NCBI RefSeq assembly: GCF_009834365.1
Contig: NZ_CP041348.1
Location: 988,501 to 1,052,500, forward strand
Source of the DNA: Komagataeibacter xylinus
GTDB taxonomy: Bacteria > Pseudomonadota > Alphaproteobacteria > Acetobacterales > Acetobacteraceae
Length of the DNA stretch: 64,000 nt
Reading direction: 5' to 3'
Shown: piece by piece, positions 52,914 through 61,860 of the stretch
How the letters are laid out: each line of letters begins with the position of its first letter
Position numbering within the stretch: the stretch's first letter is position 1
Translations under genes and position numbers: made by a program
The notes under the pieces: model-generated
Databases searched by the model: none
Seen by the model: the letters and a program-made list of their open reading frames with translations, nothing else
Told to the model about the DNA's origin: nothing

Positions 52914-53681
52914 TTATTCCGCCGGATCGTGCGTTTCATGGCGGTAACCGCCGATCAGGATGGACTGCACGTCAGCGGCGAAGTTGCGCACCTCGTCGAG
53001 CGCGCCCTTGTTGCGGCGGACCAGCATGTTGTAGCCCAGCACCGCAGGCACGGCGGTGCCCAGGCCGATGGCGGTCATGATGAGCGATTCACCCACCGGG
53101 CCAGCCACCTTGTCGATCGAGGCCTGACCCGCGATGCCGATGGCCGTCAGCGCGTGATAGATGCCCCAGACGGTGCCGAACAGCCCCACGAACGGCGAGG
53201 TCGAACCCACCGTGCCGAGGAAGGCAAGGCCACCCTGCAGGCGGTTCTGGATGAAATCCACCGAGCGCTGGATGGACATGGTGGTCCAGGAATACAGGTC
53301 GATCGTCTCCTGCATCGTGCCTTCGTGGTGCTCGGCGGCGGTGATGCCGGTATCGGCGATGTAGCGGAAGGGTGATGCGGTATCGAGCTGGGCCGCACCC
53401 TGCTTGATGTCGTGCGCGGGCCAGAACTTGGCCTTCACTTCCTTCGCCGCCTTCATCATGCGGGCCTGCTCGAGGAATTTGGTGATCATGATGTACCATG
53501 TCCCGACAGACATCACGACCATGATGATGAGCACGGTGCGGGCGATGAAGTCACCGTTCGACCACAGCGCGCCCAGGCCGTAGGGATTATCGGCGGCGGC
53601 GGCGGGCGTGGCGTAGGCCAGTGCCGAAAAGGCGGTCAGCAGCGCGGCCGCCATGACTGGTTTACGATGCTGTCGGGTCAT
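52914..53681 (-). CDS. exbB: ExbB/TolQ-family proton channel protein
   Basis: 255 aa. A signal-like N-terminus (residues 1-30, ending AAAADN) precedes three membrane helices: FIARTVLIIMVVMSVGTWYI, then LAFLGTVGSTSPFVGLFGTVWGIYHAL, and GESLIMTAIGLGTAVPAVLGYNML. The latter two are the ExbB/MotA signature. The N-terminal extension is common in alphaproteobacterial ExbB. With ExbD it powers TonB by proton flow. No exbD gene follows, and the TonB-like gene upstream is truncated. GAGGTAA precedes ATG 53681. Confidence 0.93.
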   Translation of the reverse strand: MTRQHRKPVMAAALLTAFSALAYATPAAAADNPYGLGALWSNGDFIARTVLIIMVVMSVGTWYIMITKFLEQARMMKAAKEVKAKFWPAHDIKQGAAQLDTASPFRYIADTGITAAEHHEGTMQETIDLYSWTTMSIQRSVDFIQNRLQGGLAFLGTVGSTSPFVGLFGTVWGIYHALTAIGIAGQASIDKVAGPVGESLIMTAIGLGTAVPAVLGYNMLVRRNKGALDEVRNFAADVQSILIGGYRHETHDPAE

Positions 53682-53789
53682 TTACCTCAAATCCTCTGAC
53701 GAATAGGGCCATGCTTCTGGCCCGCAACACATTTCATGACTGTTATCTGACCAGTCCGGACGCTGAAAATCAATCCACCTGTATCGTTT

Positions 53790-54119
53790 TCAGAACAATT
53801 CCGGCTGACGGACCCTGTTATCCCGCCCGATGACCGGGGCGGGGATGACCGGAACCACCGGCACGACCATGACCGGACGCACGAGCGGCGGCGCGGGTGG
53901 CACGGGCGGGAGCGGCTCGGGAATGATCCGGATCGCAAGTGGCGGCAGGGGCCGGTATGGCTCGGGAAACATGGGCTTGGCCTTGGGTCGCAGCCCGTAG
54001 GCCAGCGCCGACACGACAACGACATGGACCAGCACGATTACCCCCGCCACGCGCAGGTATGGCGTGCGCTGTCGCTGCCTGGCGGCATAATCCTTTCCCA
54101 TGACTTCGTCAGACCACAT
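53790..54119 (-). CDS. TonB-like N-terminal protein without the C-terminal domain
   Basis: 109 aa. A cytoplasmic start (MWSDEVMGKDYAARQRQRTP), one membrane helix (LRVAGVIVLVHVVVVSALAYGL, about 22-43), then a Pro-rich spacer (about 45-95, with PEPLPPVPPAPPL). This is TonB architecture, but the protein stops where the periplasmic C-terminal receptor-binding domain should begin. AGGAG lies 4 nt before ATG 54119; ATG 54101 is an alternative. It is 108 nt upstream of exbB on the same strand. Either a decayed tonB or a small TonB-like modulator. Confidence 0.65.
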   Translation of the reverse strand: MWSDEVMGKDYAARQRQRTPYLRVAGVIVLVHVVVVSALAYGLRPKAKPMFPEPYRPLPPLAIRIIPEPLPPVPPAPPLVRPVMVVPVVPVIPAPVIGRDNRVRQPELF

Positions 54120-54178
54120 GCCGCTCCTGTCCAGCCCCCCTGCGCAACATTCCGCGCGGGCGCGTGCTGTTCAAATTA

Positions 54179-54218
54179 CCCTGAGCGGAATTGGGCGTGC
54201 TCAGGGGCGCCATGTCAA
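54179..54218 (-). promoter_or_regulatory. Promoter with overlapping dyad upstream of TonB-like/exbB genes
   Basis: On the minus strand TTGACA (54218-54213) is followed by a weak -10 (CCAATT, spacing 18). CCCTGAGC (54179-54186) and GCTCAGGG (54199-54206) form an 8-bp inverted repeat across the presumed -10/start region, a likely operator. Confidence 0.4.
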
Positions 54219-54284
54219 GCATCATATAACACAGATTCGAAACAATTTTCTCTTGGCAGAACAATGCCCCAACGCCCATGGCAT

Positions 54285-54313
54285 AAAAAAACCCGTGGCC
54301 TGAGCCACGGGGT
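54285..54313 (-). terminator. Rho-independent terminator of prfB
   Basis: GCCACGGG (54304-54311) pairs with CCCGTGGC (54292-54299); read on the minus strand it is followed by seven T residues (54291-54285). It lies 29 nt beyond the prfB stop. Confidence 0.9.
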
Positions 54314-54341
54314 TGCCTGCCTGCACGCCAGGGTTGCGGCG

Positions 54342-55473
54342 TTACTGCGCCTGGGCACTTGCTTCCGAGCGGGTGGCCCCCACACGGGCGGCAAGGGCCG
54401 CTGCCATGAAGTCATCGATATCGCCATCCAGAATCGCGTCCGGGTTGGTTTTCTCGACGTTGGTGCGCAGGTCCTTGACCAACTGGTAAGGCGCCAGCAC
54501 ATAGGAGCGGATCTGATGCCCCCAGCCGATATCGGTCTTGCTGGCCTCGGTCTGGGCGGCAGCGGCCTCGCGGCGCTGGAGTTCCTGCTCGTACATCCGC
54601 GCCTTGAGCATGGTCATGGCGGTGGCGCGGTTGCGGTGCTGCGAGCGGTCGGTCTGGCACGCCACCACGATGCCGGTGGGGATGTGCGTGATGCGGATGG
54701 CCGATTCCGTCTTGTTGACGTGCTGCCCACCCGCACCCGAGGCGCGGAAGGTATCGACACGCAGGTCGGCCTCGTTGATCTCGATCTCGATCGAGTCATC
54801 GACCACCGGATACACCCACACGGAAGCAAACGAGGTCTGCCGCCTTGCCGCCGCATCAAACGGCGAGATACGGACCAAGCGGTGCACGCCCGCCTCGGTC
54901 TTGAGCCAGCCATAGGCATTGGGGCCGGTTACCTGAATGGTGGCGGACTTGATGCCGGCCTGCTCGCCCTCCGAGCTTTCCATCATGGTCACCTTGTAGC
55001 CATGCTGCTCGGCCCAGCGGGTGTACATGCGCAGCAGCATCTCGGCCCAGTCCTGCGCCTCGGTGCCGCCCGCGCCCGCATTGACCTCAAGGTAGCAGTC
55101 ATTGCTGTCGGCCTCGCCAGAGAGCAGGCTCTCGGTCTCGCGGCGCTTGGCTTCCTCGGCCAGGGCGCGCAGGGTGCCCAGCGCCTCGGCCACCACGGCC
55201 TCGTCGCCTTCCATCTCGGCAAGCTCGACGAGTTCGATCGTATCGTTCACATCGGCTTCAAGCCGCTGCACGCCCTCGATCTGGCTTGCCAGCATGGTGC
55301 GCTCGCGCATGAGCTTCTGCGCTGCGTCCGAATCGTTCCACAGGTCGGGATCTTCGGCCCGGTTGTTCAGTTCCGCGAGGCGGTCGATTGCGACATCCCA
55401 GTCAAAGATGCCTCCTCAGCAGCGCCACCGACTGCTTGATCTGGTCGTTCAGGGCCTCTGTCTCGGCAGACAT
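54342..55473 (-). CDS. prfB: Peptide chain release factor 2 with programmed +1 frameshift
   Basis: 376 aa after the shift. ATG 55473, with AAGGAG upstream, starts a 23-codon frame ([20 protein letters not shown] then RHL) that ends at an in-frame TGA (55404-55402). The shift site is complete: an internal Shine-Dalgarno AGGAGG (55416-55411), CAT, then CTT-TGA-C. Skipping the T at 55404 continues with [14 protein letters not shown]. The GGQ motif lies in [14 protein letters not shown], and the stop-codon-reading part follows [14 protein letters not shown]2 recognises UGA and UAA; high RF2 favours termination at the TGA, a self-limiting loop. Not a pseudogene. Confidence 0.96.
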
Positions 55474-55541
55474 GGGCTTGCTCCTTGGTCAACGGTCAAC
55501 AGTGCGGGCGCGCGCCATGTCACGCCCGGCCATGAACGGCG

Positions 55542-58106
55542 TCAATACAGCCCGCCCATGCCAATGTCACCCCCGGAAGGCTGCGTGGCGGGAGCCGCCG
55601 CGGGTGCTGCGGGGTGGCCTGCCGATGTCGTGCCATCAGGCAGGGCGGTGGAACTGCCCGGCATCGTGCCCATGTCGTTCTCGGAATCGGGCATGTTCTC
55701 GGCCCCCGTATCCGCCGCCGTGAGCGCCATGCCGGAGCCTGCGCCAAGATCCACGCTCTCACCAGGCACCTGGCCGGGCTTGAACGCATCGATCGCCATG
55801 CCCATGCCGGTATCGTAGCGTGCAAGCTGCACGCCATCTGGCACGCGGAAGTCAAGACGGGGGCGCGTGGCGAGGGCCGCCTTCATCACCTGGTTCCAGA
55901 TGGGGCCCGCGATCACGCCACCGGTCTCGTTCTTGCCCAGCGACTGCGGCGTGTCGAACCCGATCCACACCACGGTCACCAGATCGGGCGAGAAGCCCGC
56001 GAACCACGCATCATTGAAGTCCTGGCTGGTGCCGGTCTTGCCCGCGATGGGCCGGTCGATGCCGGCACCCGCGCGCACGCCCGTGCCCCGGCGCACCACA
56101 TCCTGCATCATGGCCACGATCTGGGCCGCGCTGGTGGCCGAGACGACCTGCGGGCGGCTGTCGGCCACCTGCGGGCCGGTGGCGGGCGTGCCGCCTGGCT
56201 GCCACGCAATGCCCTCGGGCCGCCACACCACGTTGCCGTTGCGGTCCTTGATGTCATCGATCAGGGTGGGCGTGACCAGCCTGCCGCCATTGGCAATGGT
56301 GGCGTAGGCGCCAGCCTCCTTCATCACGGTGGTCTCGACCGCGCCGAGGGCCGCGGGCAGCACCAGCGGCATGGAATGCACGAGGCCAAGGGCCTGCGCG
56401 AGGCTGGCTATCGGCTTCATGCCGATCTGGGCGGCAAGACGGATGGTGACGAGGTTGCGCGATTCGCGCAGCGCGTCATGCAGGGTGGTGGGGCCCCAGA
56501 AATCCTTTTCGTAGTTGTTGGGGTGCCACTCGCCGTAGCTGACCGGTGAATCATCGAATTTCTGCGAGGGCGAGATCCCCTGCTCCATCGCCGCCAGATA
56601 GACGAACGGCTTGAACGAGGACCCCGGCTGGCGCGCCGCCTGAATGGCGCGGTTGAACTGCGATTCGCGGAACGACCAGCCCCCCACCATGGCCAGCACG
56701 CGCCCGGTGCGCACATCGATGGTGGCAAGTGCGCCCTCCACCCGCGGCACCTGGCGGATGGCAACGCCGCTGCCATCGGCCTGGGGCTCGACCAGCACCA
56801 CATCGCCGGTCTGCACGCCCTTGCCGGTGCGCATCCACGCCATGTCACGCGCCAGTACCGTGCCGGTATGAGGCATGACGGGATCGCGCCCCTCAAGCCA
56901 GCCCACCTGACCCGTGGCGGCAGACAGCACCACGGCCACGCGCCACTGCTCCAGCATGGCGGCAGGGGCGGTGACATGCGCCAGCGCATTGGCCCAGTCA
57001 CCCGCCATGCCCGCTGCATCGACATGAGCGAACGCCCCCCGCCAGCCGCCATGGGCGCGGTCATAGCGCAGCAGTCCCTCACGCAACGCGCCGGTGGCGA
57101 CCTGCTGCAGGTGCGAATCCAGCGAGGTGTGGACCGAAAGCCCGCCCTCCATGGTGGTACCGATGCCGTAGCGCTCGATCAGTTCGCGGCGCACTTCCTC
57201 GGCAAACCATTCCGAGGCGGGCACGGGGCCGGGGCGGGTGAAGTTGGCGGGCACGAGGGGTTCAAGCTGGGCTGCACGCGCCTCGTCGGGCGTAATCACC
57301 TTAAGGTCGGCCATGCGGTCGAGCACCCAGTTGCGCCGGTTGGTCGCCGCCTGCACGTAGCGGTGCGGATTGTAGTTGGTGGGTGATTTGGGCAGCGCGC
57401 CAAGGAAGGCGGCCTCGGCATTGTCAAGCTGGTCGAGCGGCTTGTTGAAATAGGTCTGGGCGGCAGCGCCGATGCCGTACGCGCCCTCGCCCAGATAGAT
57501 CTCGTTAAGGTAGATCTCGAGGATCTGCTCCTTGCTCAGCGTCTGCTCAAGGCGCATGGCCAGCAGCGCTTCCTTGATCTTGCGGTCGATGGAGACCGCA
57601 TTCGACCCCAGCAGCATGATGCGCGCGACCTGCTGCGTAATGGTCGAGGCCCCGATGGGGCGGTGCTTGGTGCCGTGCATCATCATGTCGGTGATGCCGG
57701 CACGCAGGATGGCCAGCGGGTCCACGCCGCCATGGGTGAAGAATTTCTGGTCCTCGGCAGCCAGGAAGGCGCTGCGCACGCGCTCGGGTATGGCGCTGTA
57801 AGGCACGAAGATGCGCCGCTCGGCGGCGAGCTCGGCCATCACCTGATCATCACCGGAATACAGGCGGCTCATGACCGGGGGCTGATAGGTGCGCAGGCCA
57901 TCGACAGTGGGCAGGCCCTCGCTCAGGCGCTCATATTCGTACCAGCCCACAATGCCCGCGCCGCCGCTACCCAGCAGCAGCACCGCCAGCGTGGTGCCCG
58001 CCAGCCAGCGCACCATGCGGTAGCGCGGGCGGCGCGGGCCACTCCCACCGGGGCGGGAGGGTCCATCCATCCGGCCATCGCGGCCTGATCCGTCAGCAAG
58101 CGTCAT
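55542..58106 (-). CDS. mrcA: Penicillin-binding protein 1A (bifunctional transglycosylase/transpeptidase)
   Basis: 854 aa. A membrane helix (about 33-54) is followed by the GT51 domain: AAEDQKFFTHGGVDPLAILRA (catalytic Glu near 118) and PIGASTITQQVARIML. The transpeptidase domain has SxxK in RQPGSSFKPFVYLAA (Ser near 497), SRN in RESRNLVTIRL, and KTG in AGKTGTSQDFNDAWFAG. It builds and cross-links peptidoglycan. The C-terminal 80 residues are Gly/Ala/Pro/Asp-rich and low in complexity. It lies 68 nt upstream of prfB on the same strand. Confidence 0.95.
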   Translation of the reverse strand: MTLADGSGRDGRMDGPSRPGGSGPRRPRYRMVRWLAGTTLAVLLLGSGGAGIVGWYEYERLSEGLPTVDGLRTYQPPVMSRLYSGDDQVMAELAAERRIFVPYSAIPERVRSAFLAAEDQKFFTHGGVDPLAILRAGITDMMMHGTKHRPIGASTITQQVARIMLLGSNAVSIDRKIKEALLAMRLEQTLSKEQILEIYLNEIYLGEGAYGIGAAAQTYFNKPLDQLDNAEAAFLGALPKSPTNYNPHRYVQAATNRRNWVLDRMADLKVITPDEARAAQLEPLVPANFTRPGPVPASEWFAEEVRRELIERYGIGTTMEGGLSVHTSLDSHLQQVATGALREGLLRYDRAHGGWRGAFAHVDAAGMAGDWANALAHVTAPAAMLEQWRVAVVLSAATGQVGWLEGRDPVMPHTGTVLARDMAWMRTGKGVQTGDVVLVEPQADGSGVAIRQVPRVEGALATIDVRTGRVLAMVGGWSFRESQFNRAIQAARQPGSSFKPFVYLAAMEQGISPSQKFDDSPVSYGEWHPNNYEKDFWGPTTLHDALRESRNLVTIRLAAQIGMKPIASLAQALGLVHSMPLVLPAALGAVETTVMKEAGAYATIANGGRLVTPTLIDDIKDRNGNVVWRPEGIAWQPGGTPATGPQVADSRPQVVSATSAAQIVAMMQDVVRRGTGVRAGAGIDRPIAGKTGTSQDFNDAWFAGFSPDLVTVVWIGFDTPQSLGKNETGGVIAGPIWNQVMKAALATRPRLDFRVPDGVQLARYDTGMGMAIDAFKPGQVPGESVDLGAGSGMALTAADTGAENMPDSENDMGTMPGSSTALPDGTTSAGHPAAPAAAPATQPSGGDIGMGGLY

Positions 58107-58205
58107 CCGGTGTCCAATAAGGAGAGAAAGGGGCTGTTATGTGTCGTAAGGCCCCTGTCTAGCATTGTCCCGCGCTGACGTCGCCCCCGATCCGCCTGAG
58201 CCCGC

Positions 58206-59093
58206 TCAGCCCGCGTTGCGGCTGGCCCATTCGGCCCGGCCATCGTTATCAAGCTGGCGGAATTCCTCATCGCTCAACTTGATCGCGGCGGCCGCCGCGT
58301 TATCGGCCACATGCTCGGGGCTGGACGTGCCCGGAATGGGCAGCATGACCGGCGCGCGGCGCAGGAGCCACGCCAGCGCGATCTGGCCGGGCTGCACGCC
58401 CTTCTCGCCTGCAAGGCGCGTGAGCACGGTATCGCCTTTGGTAAGGCCGCCCGCCGCAAGCGGCGCCCACGGAATGAAGCCGATATTCTCGCGCGTGCAG
58501 TAGTCCAGCACGTCCTCCGAATAGCGGTTGACGAGGTTGAAGCGGTTCTGCACCGTCGCGACCGGGAAATACAGCCGCGCGCGTTCGATCATCTCCACCG
58601 TCACCTCAGAGAGGCCAACATGGCGGATCAGCCCCTGCGCGCGCATGGCGGCAATGGCCTCGAACTGCTGCTCGGGCGTGCAGTCGGCCCCCACGCGGTG
58701 CAACTGCCACAGGTCGATGCGCTCGACGCCGAGCCTGCGCAGGCTCATCAGCACGCACTGGCGCAGGTAATCGGGGTTGCCGACGGGCTTCCAGATATCC
58801 GGCCCGTGGCGCGTATGGCCGCCCTTGGTGGCAATGAGCATGCCCTCATAGGGGTGCAGCGCCTCGCGGATGAGGTTCTCGCTCACCTCCGGGCCATAGG
58901 CATCGGCGGTATCGACAAAATTGATGCCGAGTTCGGGCAGGCGCTTCAGCGTGGCGAGTGCCTTTGCCCGGTCGGCCGGCTCGCCCCATATGCCCGGCCC
59001 CGTAATGCGCATGGCCCCGAAGCCGAGCCTTGTAACCTCGATATCACCCCCGATCATGAAGGACCCGGACTGGCGTGCATCAGGCGTGAACAT
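58206..59093 (-). CDS. Aldo/keto reductase
   Basis: 295 aa TIM-barrel reductase. The catalytic tetrad is visible: Asp in FVDTADAYG, Tyr in the same motif (DAYGPE), Lys in [10 protein letters not shown], and His in LWQLHRVG. The C-terminal NADPH-binding part reads [26 protein letters not shown]. It is closest to the oxidoreductase AKR subgroup that acts on small aldehydes (YeaE/YajO-like). Substrate unknown. Monocistronic, between hrcA and mrcA. Confidence 0.9.
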   Translation of the reverse strand: MFTPDARQSGSFMIGGDIEVTRLGFGAMRITGPGIWGEPADRAKALATLKRLPELGINFVDTADAYGPEVSENLIREALHPYEGMLIATKGGHTRHGPDIWKPVGNPDYLRQCVLMSLRRLGVERIDLWQLHRVGADCTPEQQFEAIAAMRAQGLIRHVGLSEVTVEMIERARLYFPVATVQNRFNLVNRYSEDVLDYCTRENIGFIPWAPLAAGGLTKGDTVLTRLAGEKGVQPGQIALAWLLRRAPVMLPIPGTSSPEHVADNAAAAAIKLSDEEFRQLDNDGRAEWASRNAG

Positions 59094-59204
59094 GGCTTTC
59101 TCCGTGCTTGATGGGCACGCCCGCGCCAGTATGGCGGGCGTGCGGTTGGTGCCTGCCCACCATAAGGGCGCGTGACGGGCACGGTTGCATGAAGATGCGG
59201 CAGC

Positions 59205-60278
59205 TCAGCCCAGCAGGCGGCCGATCACGCGCGCGGTATAGTCCACTACCGGGATTATGCGGCCATAATTGATGCGGGTGGGGCCAATCACGCCAATGGC
59301 GCCGACGATGCGGTTGCTGTCGGTGCGCGCAGGCGCGACCACCACCGACATGCCCGCCATGCCGAACAGCCCGCTTTCCGCTCCGATGAAGATGCGCACC
59401 CCCTCCGATTCACGTGCAAGATCGAGCAGGCGCAGCATGGTCTCCTGCGTTTCCAGCCGCTCGAACAGCATCTGGATGGTGGTCAGGCGCTCGATCTCGG
59501 TCACATCGGCCAGAAGGCGGCCCTGCCCGCGGATGAACAGCGTGCCCCCCCGCTCCTCTGCATCGCTCCATGTGGCAAGCCCGCTGGCCACCACACCTGC
59601 CGTCAGGTGGTCGAGTTCGTTGCGGTTGGCGGTCATGTCGGTGCTGACCGTCTCGCGCAGGCGGTCGAGCGTCTGGCCCGACAGATGGGCGTTGAGGTAG
59701 TTGCCTGCCTCGACCAGCGCCGAGGGCGGCAGGCCGGGCGGTGTCTCGATCACGCGGTTTTCCACCTGGCCATCCGCGCTGACCAGAATGACCAGCGCGC
59801 GCCCCGGGCCGAGAGCCACGAATTCGATGTGCTTGATGGTGCTCGCATCGCTCTTGGGTGCCATGACCAGCCCCGCCGCCGAGGACAGGCCCGAGAGCAT
59901 GGATGATGCCTGCGCCAGCATATCCTCAAGCGAACGGCCCTTCACATCAAGCGTGCCCGCTATGCTCTCGCGCTCCTCCTCGCTCAGGCTGCCAAACTGC
60001 AGCAGGCCATCGACAAACAGGCGCACGCCCTTCTCGGTCGGCAGGCGGCCCGCCGAGGCATGAGGCGAGAACAGCAGCCCCGCATCGGTCAGGTCGGCCA
60101 TGACGTTGCGAATCGTGGCGGGCGAGAGCGAAAGCGGCAGGCGCTGCGACAGGGTGCGCGAGCCCATCGGCTCGCCCGTTTCCACATACTGTTCCACGAT
60201 CTCGCGCAGGATCGCGGCGGAACGCGCATCAAGCCCGGACAGCAGGGCCGGCTGCGATACCGGTGATCGGGTTTCCAT
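59205..60278 (-). CDS. hrcA: Heat-inducible transcription repressor HrcA
   Basis: 357 aa. The winged helix includes ILREIVEQYVETGEPMGSRTL and LSPATIRNVMADLTDAGLL, then SPHASAGRLPTEKGVRLFVD. The C-terminal GAF-like part ends AIGVIGPTRINYGRIIPVVDYTA. HrcA represses groESL/dnaK operons at CIRCE sites; no CIRCE element was seen in this window. ATG 60278 is preferred over ATG 60284: the AGGAGG leaves 7 nt before the former and 1 before the latter. Divergent from rph. Confidence 0.95.
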   Translation of the reverse strand: METRSPVSQPALLSGLDARSAAILREIVEQYVETGEPMGSRTLSQRLPLSLSPATIRNVMADLTDAGLLFSPHASAGRLPTEKGVRLFVDGLLQFGSLSEEERESIAGTLDVKGRSLEDMLAQASSMLSGLSSAAGLVMAPKSDASTIKHIEFVALGPGRALVILVSADGQVENRVIETPPGLPPSALVEAGNYLNAHLSGQTLDRLRETVSTDMTANRNELDHLTAGVVASGLATWSDAEERGGTLFIRGQGRLLADVTEIERLTTIQMLFERLETQETMLRLLDLARESEGVRIFIGAESGLFGMAGMSVVVAPARTDSNRIVGAIGVIGPTRINYGRIIPVVDYTARVIGRLLG

Positions 60279-60317
60279 CGCCATGCCTCCTTTGCACGTA
60301 GTCATCCGCAAGCCCTC

Positions 60318-60323
60318 ATTATA
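60318..60323 (-). promoter_or_regulatory. -10 box of the hrcA promoter
   Basis: A perfect TATAAT on the minus strand, about 40 nt before the hrcA start. The -35 region 17 nt upstream (GGGCAC) is poor. Confidence 0.5.
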
Positions 60324-60411
60324 ACAGATACCGCACGCCCGTGCCCACGCAGGACTGGAAATAGGAGCGGATTGCGCGCTATGCCGCCCCCTCACCTTGC
60401 GGAGTTGCCCC

Positions 60412-61140
60412 ATGCGCCCATCCGGCCGCGCCCCCGACGCGCTGCGTCCCGTCTTCATCCAGACCGGCTTTGCCCGCCACGCGGAAGGCTCCGCCCTGAT
60501 CCGCATGGGCGGCACCGAGGTGCTGTGCGCGGCCAGCGTCGAGCCGCGCGTGCCCTCCTTCCTGCGCGGCAAGGGGCAGGGCTGGGTTACGGCGGAATAT
60601 GGCATGCTGCCGCGCGCCACCCATAACCGTGGCCCGCGTGAGGCAGCGCGTGGCAAGCAGAGCGGCCGCACGCAGGAAATCCAGCGCCTGATCGCCCGCG
60701 CGCTGCGCGCCGTGGTGGACCTCAAGGCACTGGGCGAGATCTCGATCACGGTGGATTGCGACGTGCTCAACGCCGATGGCGGCACGCGCTGTGCGGCCAT
60801 TACCGGCGCATGGATCGCACTGCGCCTGGCGCTGGAAAAGCTGGTGCGTGAGGGCACGCTGCCTGCCGTGCCGCTCAAGGGGCAGGTTGCGGCCATTTCC
60901 TGCGGGCTGACCGAGGCAGGCGCCGTGCTCGACCTTGACTACGCCGAGGACAGCAATGCCAGCGCCGACGCCAACTTCGTGCTGACCGCCGATGGCGGCA
61001 TTGTGGAAGTTCAGGGCACGGCGGAAAAAGACCCCTTTACCGAGGCGCAGTTCAACACGCTCATGCGCCTGGCCCGCACCGGCACTGCCGAACTGTTCCA
61101 TATCCAGACCGTAACCGTGAACGAGGCGCTCGCATCATGA
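60412..61140 (+). CDS. rph: Ribonuclease PH
   Basis: 242 aa. [29 protein letters not shown] [33 protein letters not shown] (phosphate and tRNA-binding Arg) and [19 protein letters not shown] (catalytic Asp) are all conserved. It trims tRNA 3' ends by phosphorolysis. ATG 60412 has GGAG 8 nt upstream; an upstream in-frame TTG is not supported. ATGA overlap with rdgB. Confidence 0.96.
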   Translation: MRPSGRAPDALRPVFIQTGFARHAEGSALIRMGGTEVLCAASVEPRVPSFLRGKGQGWVTAEYGMLPRATHNRGPREAARGKQSGRTQEIQRLIARALRAVVDLKALGEISITVDCDVLNADGGTRCAAITGAWIALRLALEKLVREGTLPAVPLKGQVAAISCGLTEAGAVLDLDYAEDSNASADANFVLTADGGIVEVQGTAEKDPFTEAQFNTLMRLARTGTAELFHIQTVTVNEALAS

Positions 61141-61751
61141 CCACTCCCCACCTCAACCGGGGCGACACGCTGGTGCTCGCCACGCATAACAGGGGCAAGA
61201 TTGCCGAATTCGCTACCCTGCTGGGCGGCTACGGCATCCGCGTCATTTCCGCAGGTGACCTGTCGCTGCCCGAACCAGACGAGACGGCGGACAGCTTTGC
61301 GGGCAATGCCGCCATCAAGGCCATCGCTGCGGCCAAGGCGGCCAACCTGCCCGCGCTGGCCGATGATTCCGGCTTCTGTGTCGCAGCCCTTGATGGCGCG
61401 CCGGGCATCTTCTCGGCCCGCTGGGCTGGCCCAGCCAAGGACTATCCTGACGCCATGCGCCGCATTCATGAGCAGATGGGCGACAACCCCGACCGCAGCG
61501 CGTGGTTCATTTCCGTGCTGTGCCTGGCCTGGCCCGATGGCCGCACCGAAACCTTTGAGGGCCGGATTGATGGCCACGTCATCTGGCCGCCGCATGGCAC
61601 CAACGGCCATGGCTATGACCCGCTTTTTGCCCCCGGCACCGGCACACGCAGCTTTGCCGACATGACTGACGCGGAAAAGAACGCCATCAGCCACCGTGGC
61701 CTGGCCTTCGCGCTGTTCAGCGAGGCCTGCCTGCCCAAGGCAGAAGATTAA
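61137..61751 (+). CDS. rdgB: XTP/dITP diphosphatase RdgB
   Basis: 204 aa. [18 protein letters not shown] (about 12-29), [30 protein letters not shown] (Mg-binding Asp) and THGYDPLF-like [11 protein letters not shown] are the HAM1/RdgB motifs. It removes deaminated purine nucleotides. Coupled to rph by ATGA overlap, a common alphaproteobacterial arrangement (hrcA-rph-rdgB). Its stop overlaps copy 8 of the palindromic element. Confidence 0.96.
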   Translation: MTTPHLNRGDTLVLATHNRGKIAEFATLLGGYGIRVISAGDLSLPEPDETADSFAGNAAIKAIAAAKAANLPALADDSGFCVAALDGAPGIFSARWAGPAKDYPDAMRRIHEQMGDNPDRSAWFISVLCLAWPDGRTETFEGRIDGHVIWPPHGTNGHGYDPLFAPGTGTRSFADMTDAEKNAISHRGLAFALFSEACLPKAED

Positions 61752-61808
61752 AAGTTTTTGGGTGCCGCCTTTTTGAAAAAAGGCGGCGTTTTTGGTGAAG
61801 CTTTTTGA
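61750..61808 (+). repeat. Palindromic interspersed element, copy 8 (right arm lost)
   Basis: AAAAGTTTTTGGGTGCCGCC, then a perfect GCCGCC (61764-61769) / GGCGGC (61782-61787) stem, then GGTGAAGCTTTTTGA. The second hairpin is cut and replaced by an unrelated terminator at 61811. The first two bases are inside the rdgB stop codon. Confidence 0.85.
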
Positions 61809-61810
61809 AC

Positions 61811-61845
61811 AAAAAGGCCGGTCCCTTTCGGGCACCGGCCTTTTT
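61811..61845. terminator. Bidirectional rho-independent terminator (rdgB / nitronate monooxygenase-like gene)
   Basis: AAAAAGGCCGGT (61811-61822) pairs with ACCGGCCTTTTT (61834-61845) over 12 bases. It serves both convergent genes. Confidence 0.92.
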
Positions 61846-61860
61846 GTGATCCGATCAGGC

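Noticed and set aside
54342..55310. prfB read as a gene starting at MRERTML, or as a pseudogene with an internal stop
   Set aside because: The upstream 23-codon frame, AGGAGG and CTT-TGA-C form the standard programmed frameshift, so the gene is intact and longer.
60279..60411. A CIRCE element for HrcA autoregulation
   Set aside because: No TTAGCACTC/GAGTGCTAA dyad is present in the hrcA-rph gap or elsewhere I looked in the window.
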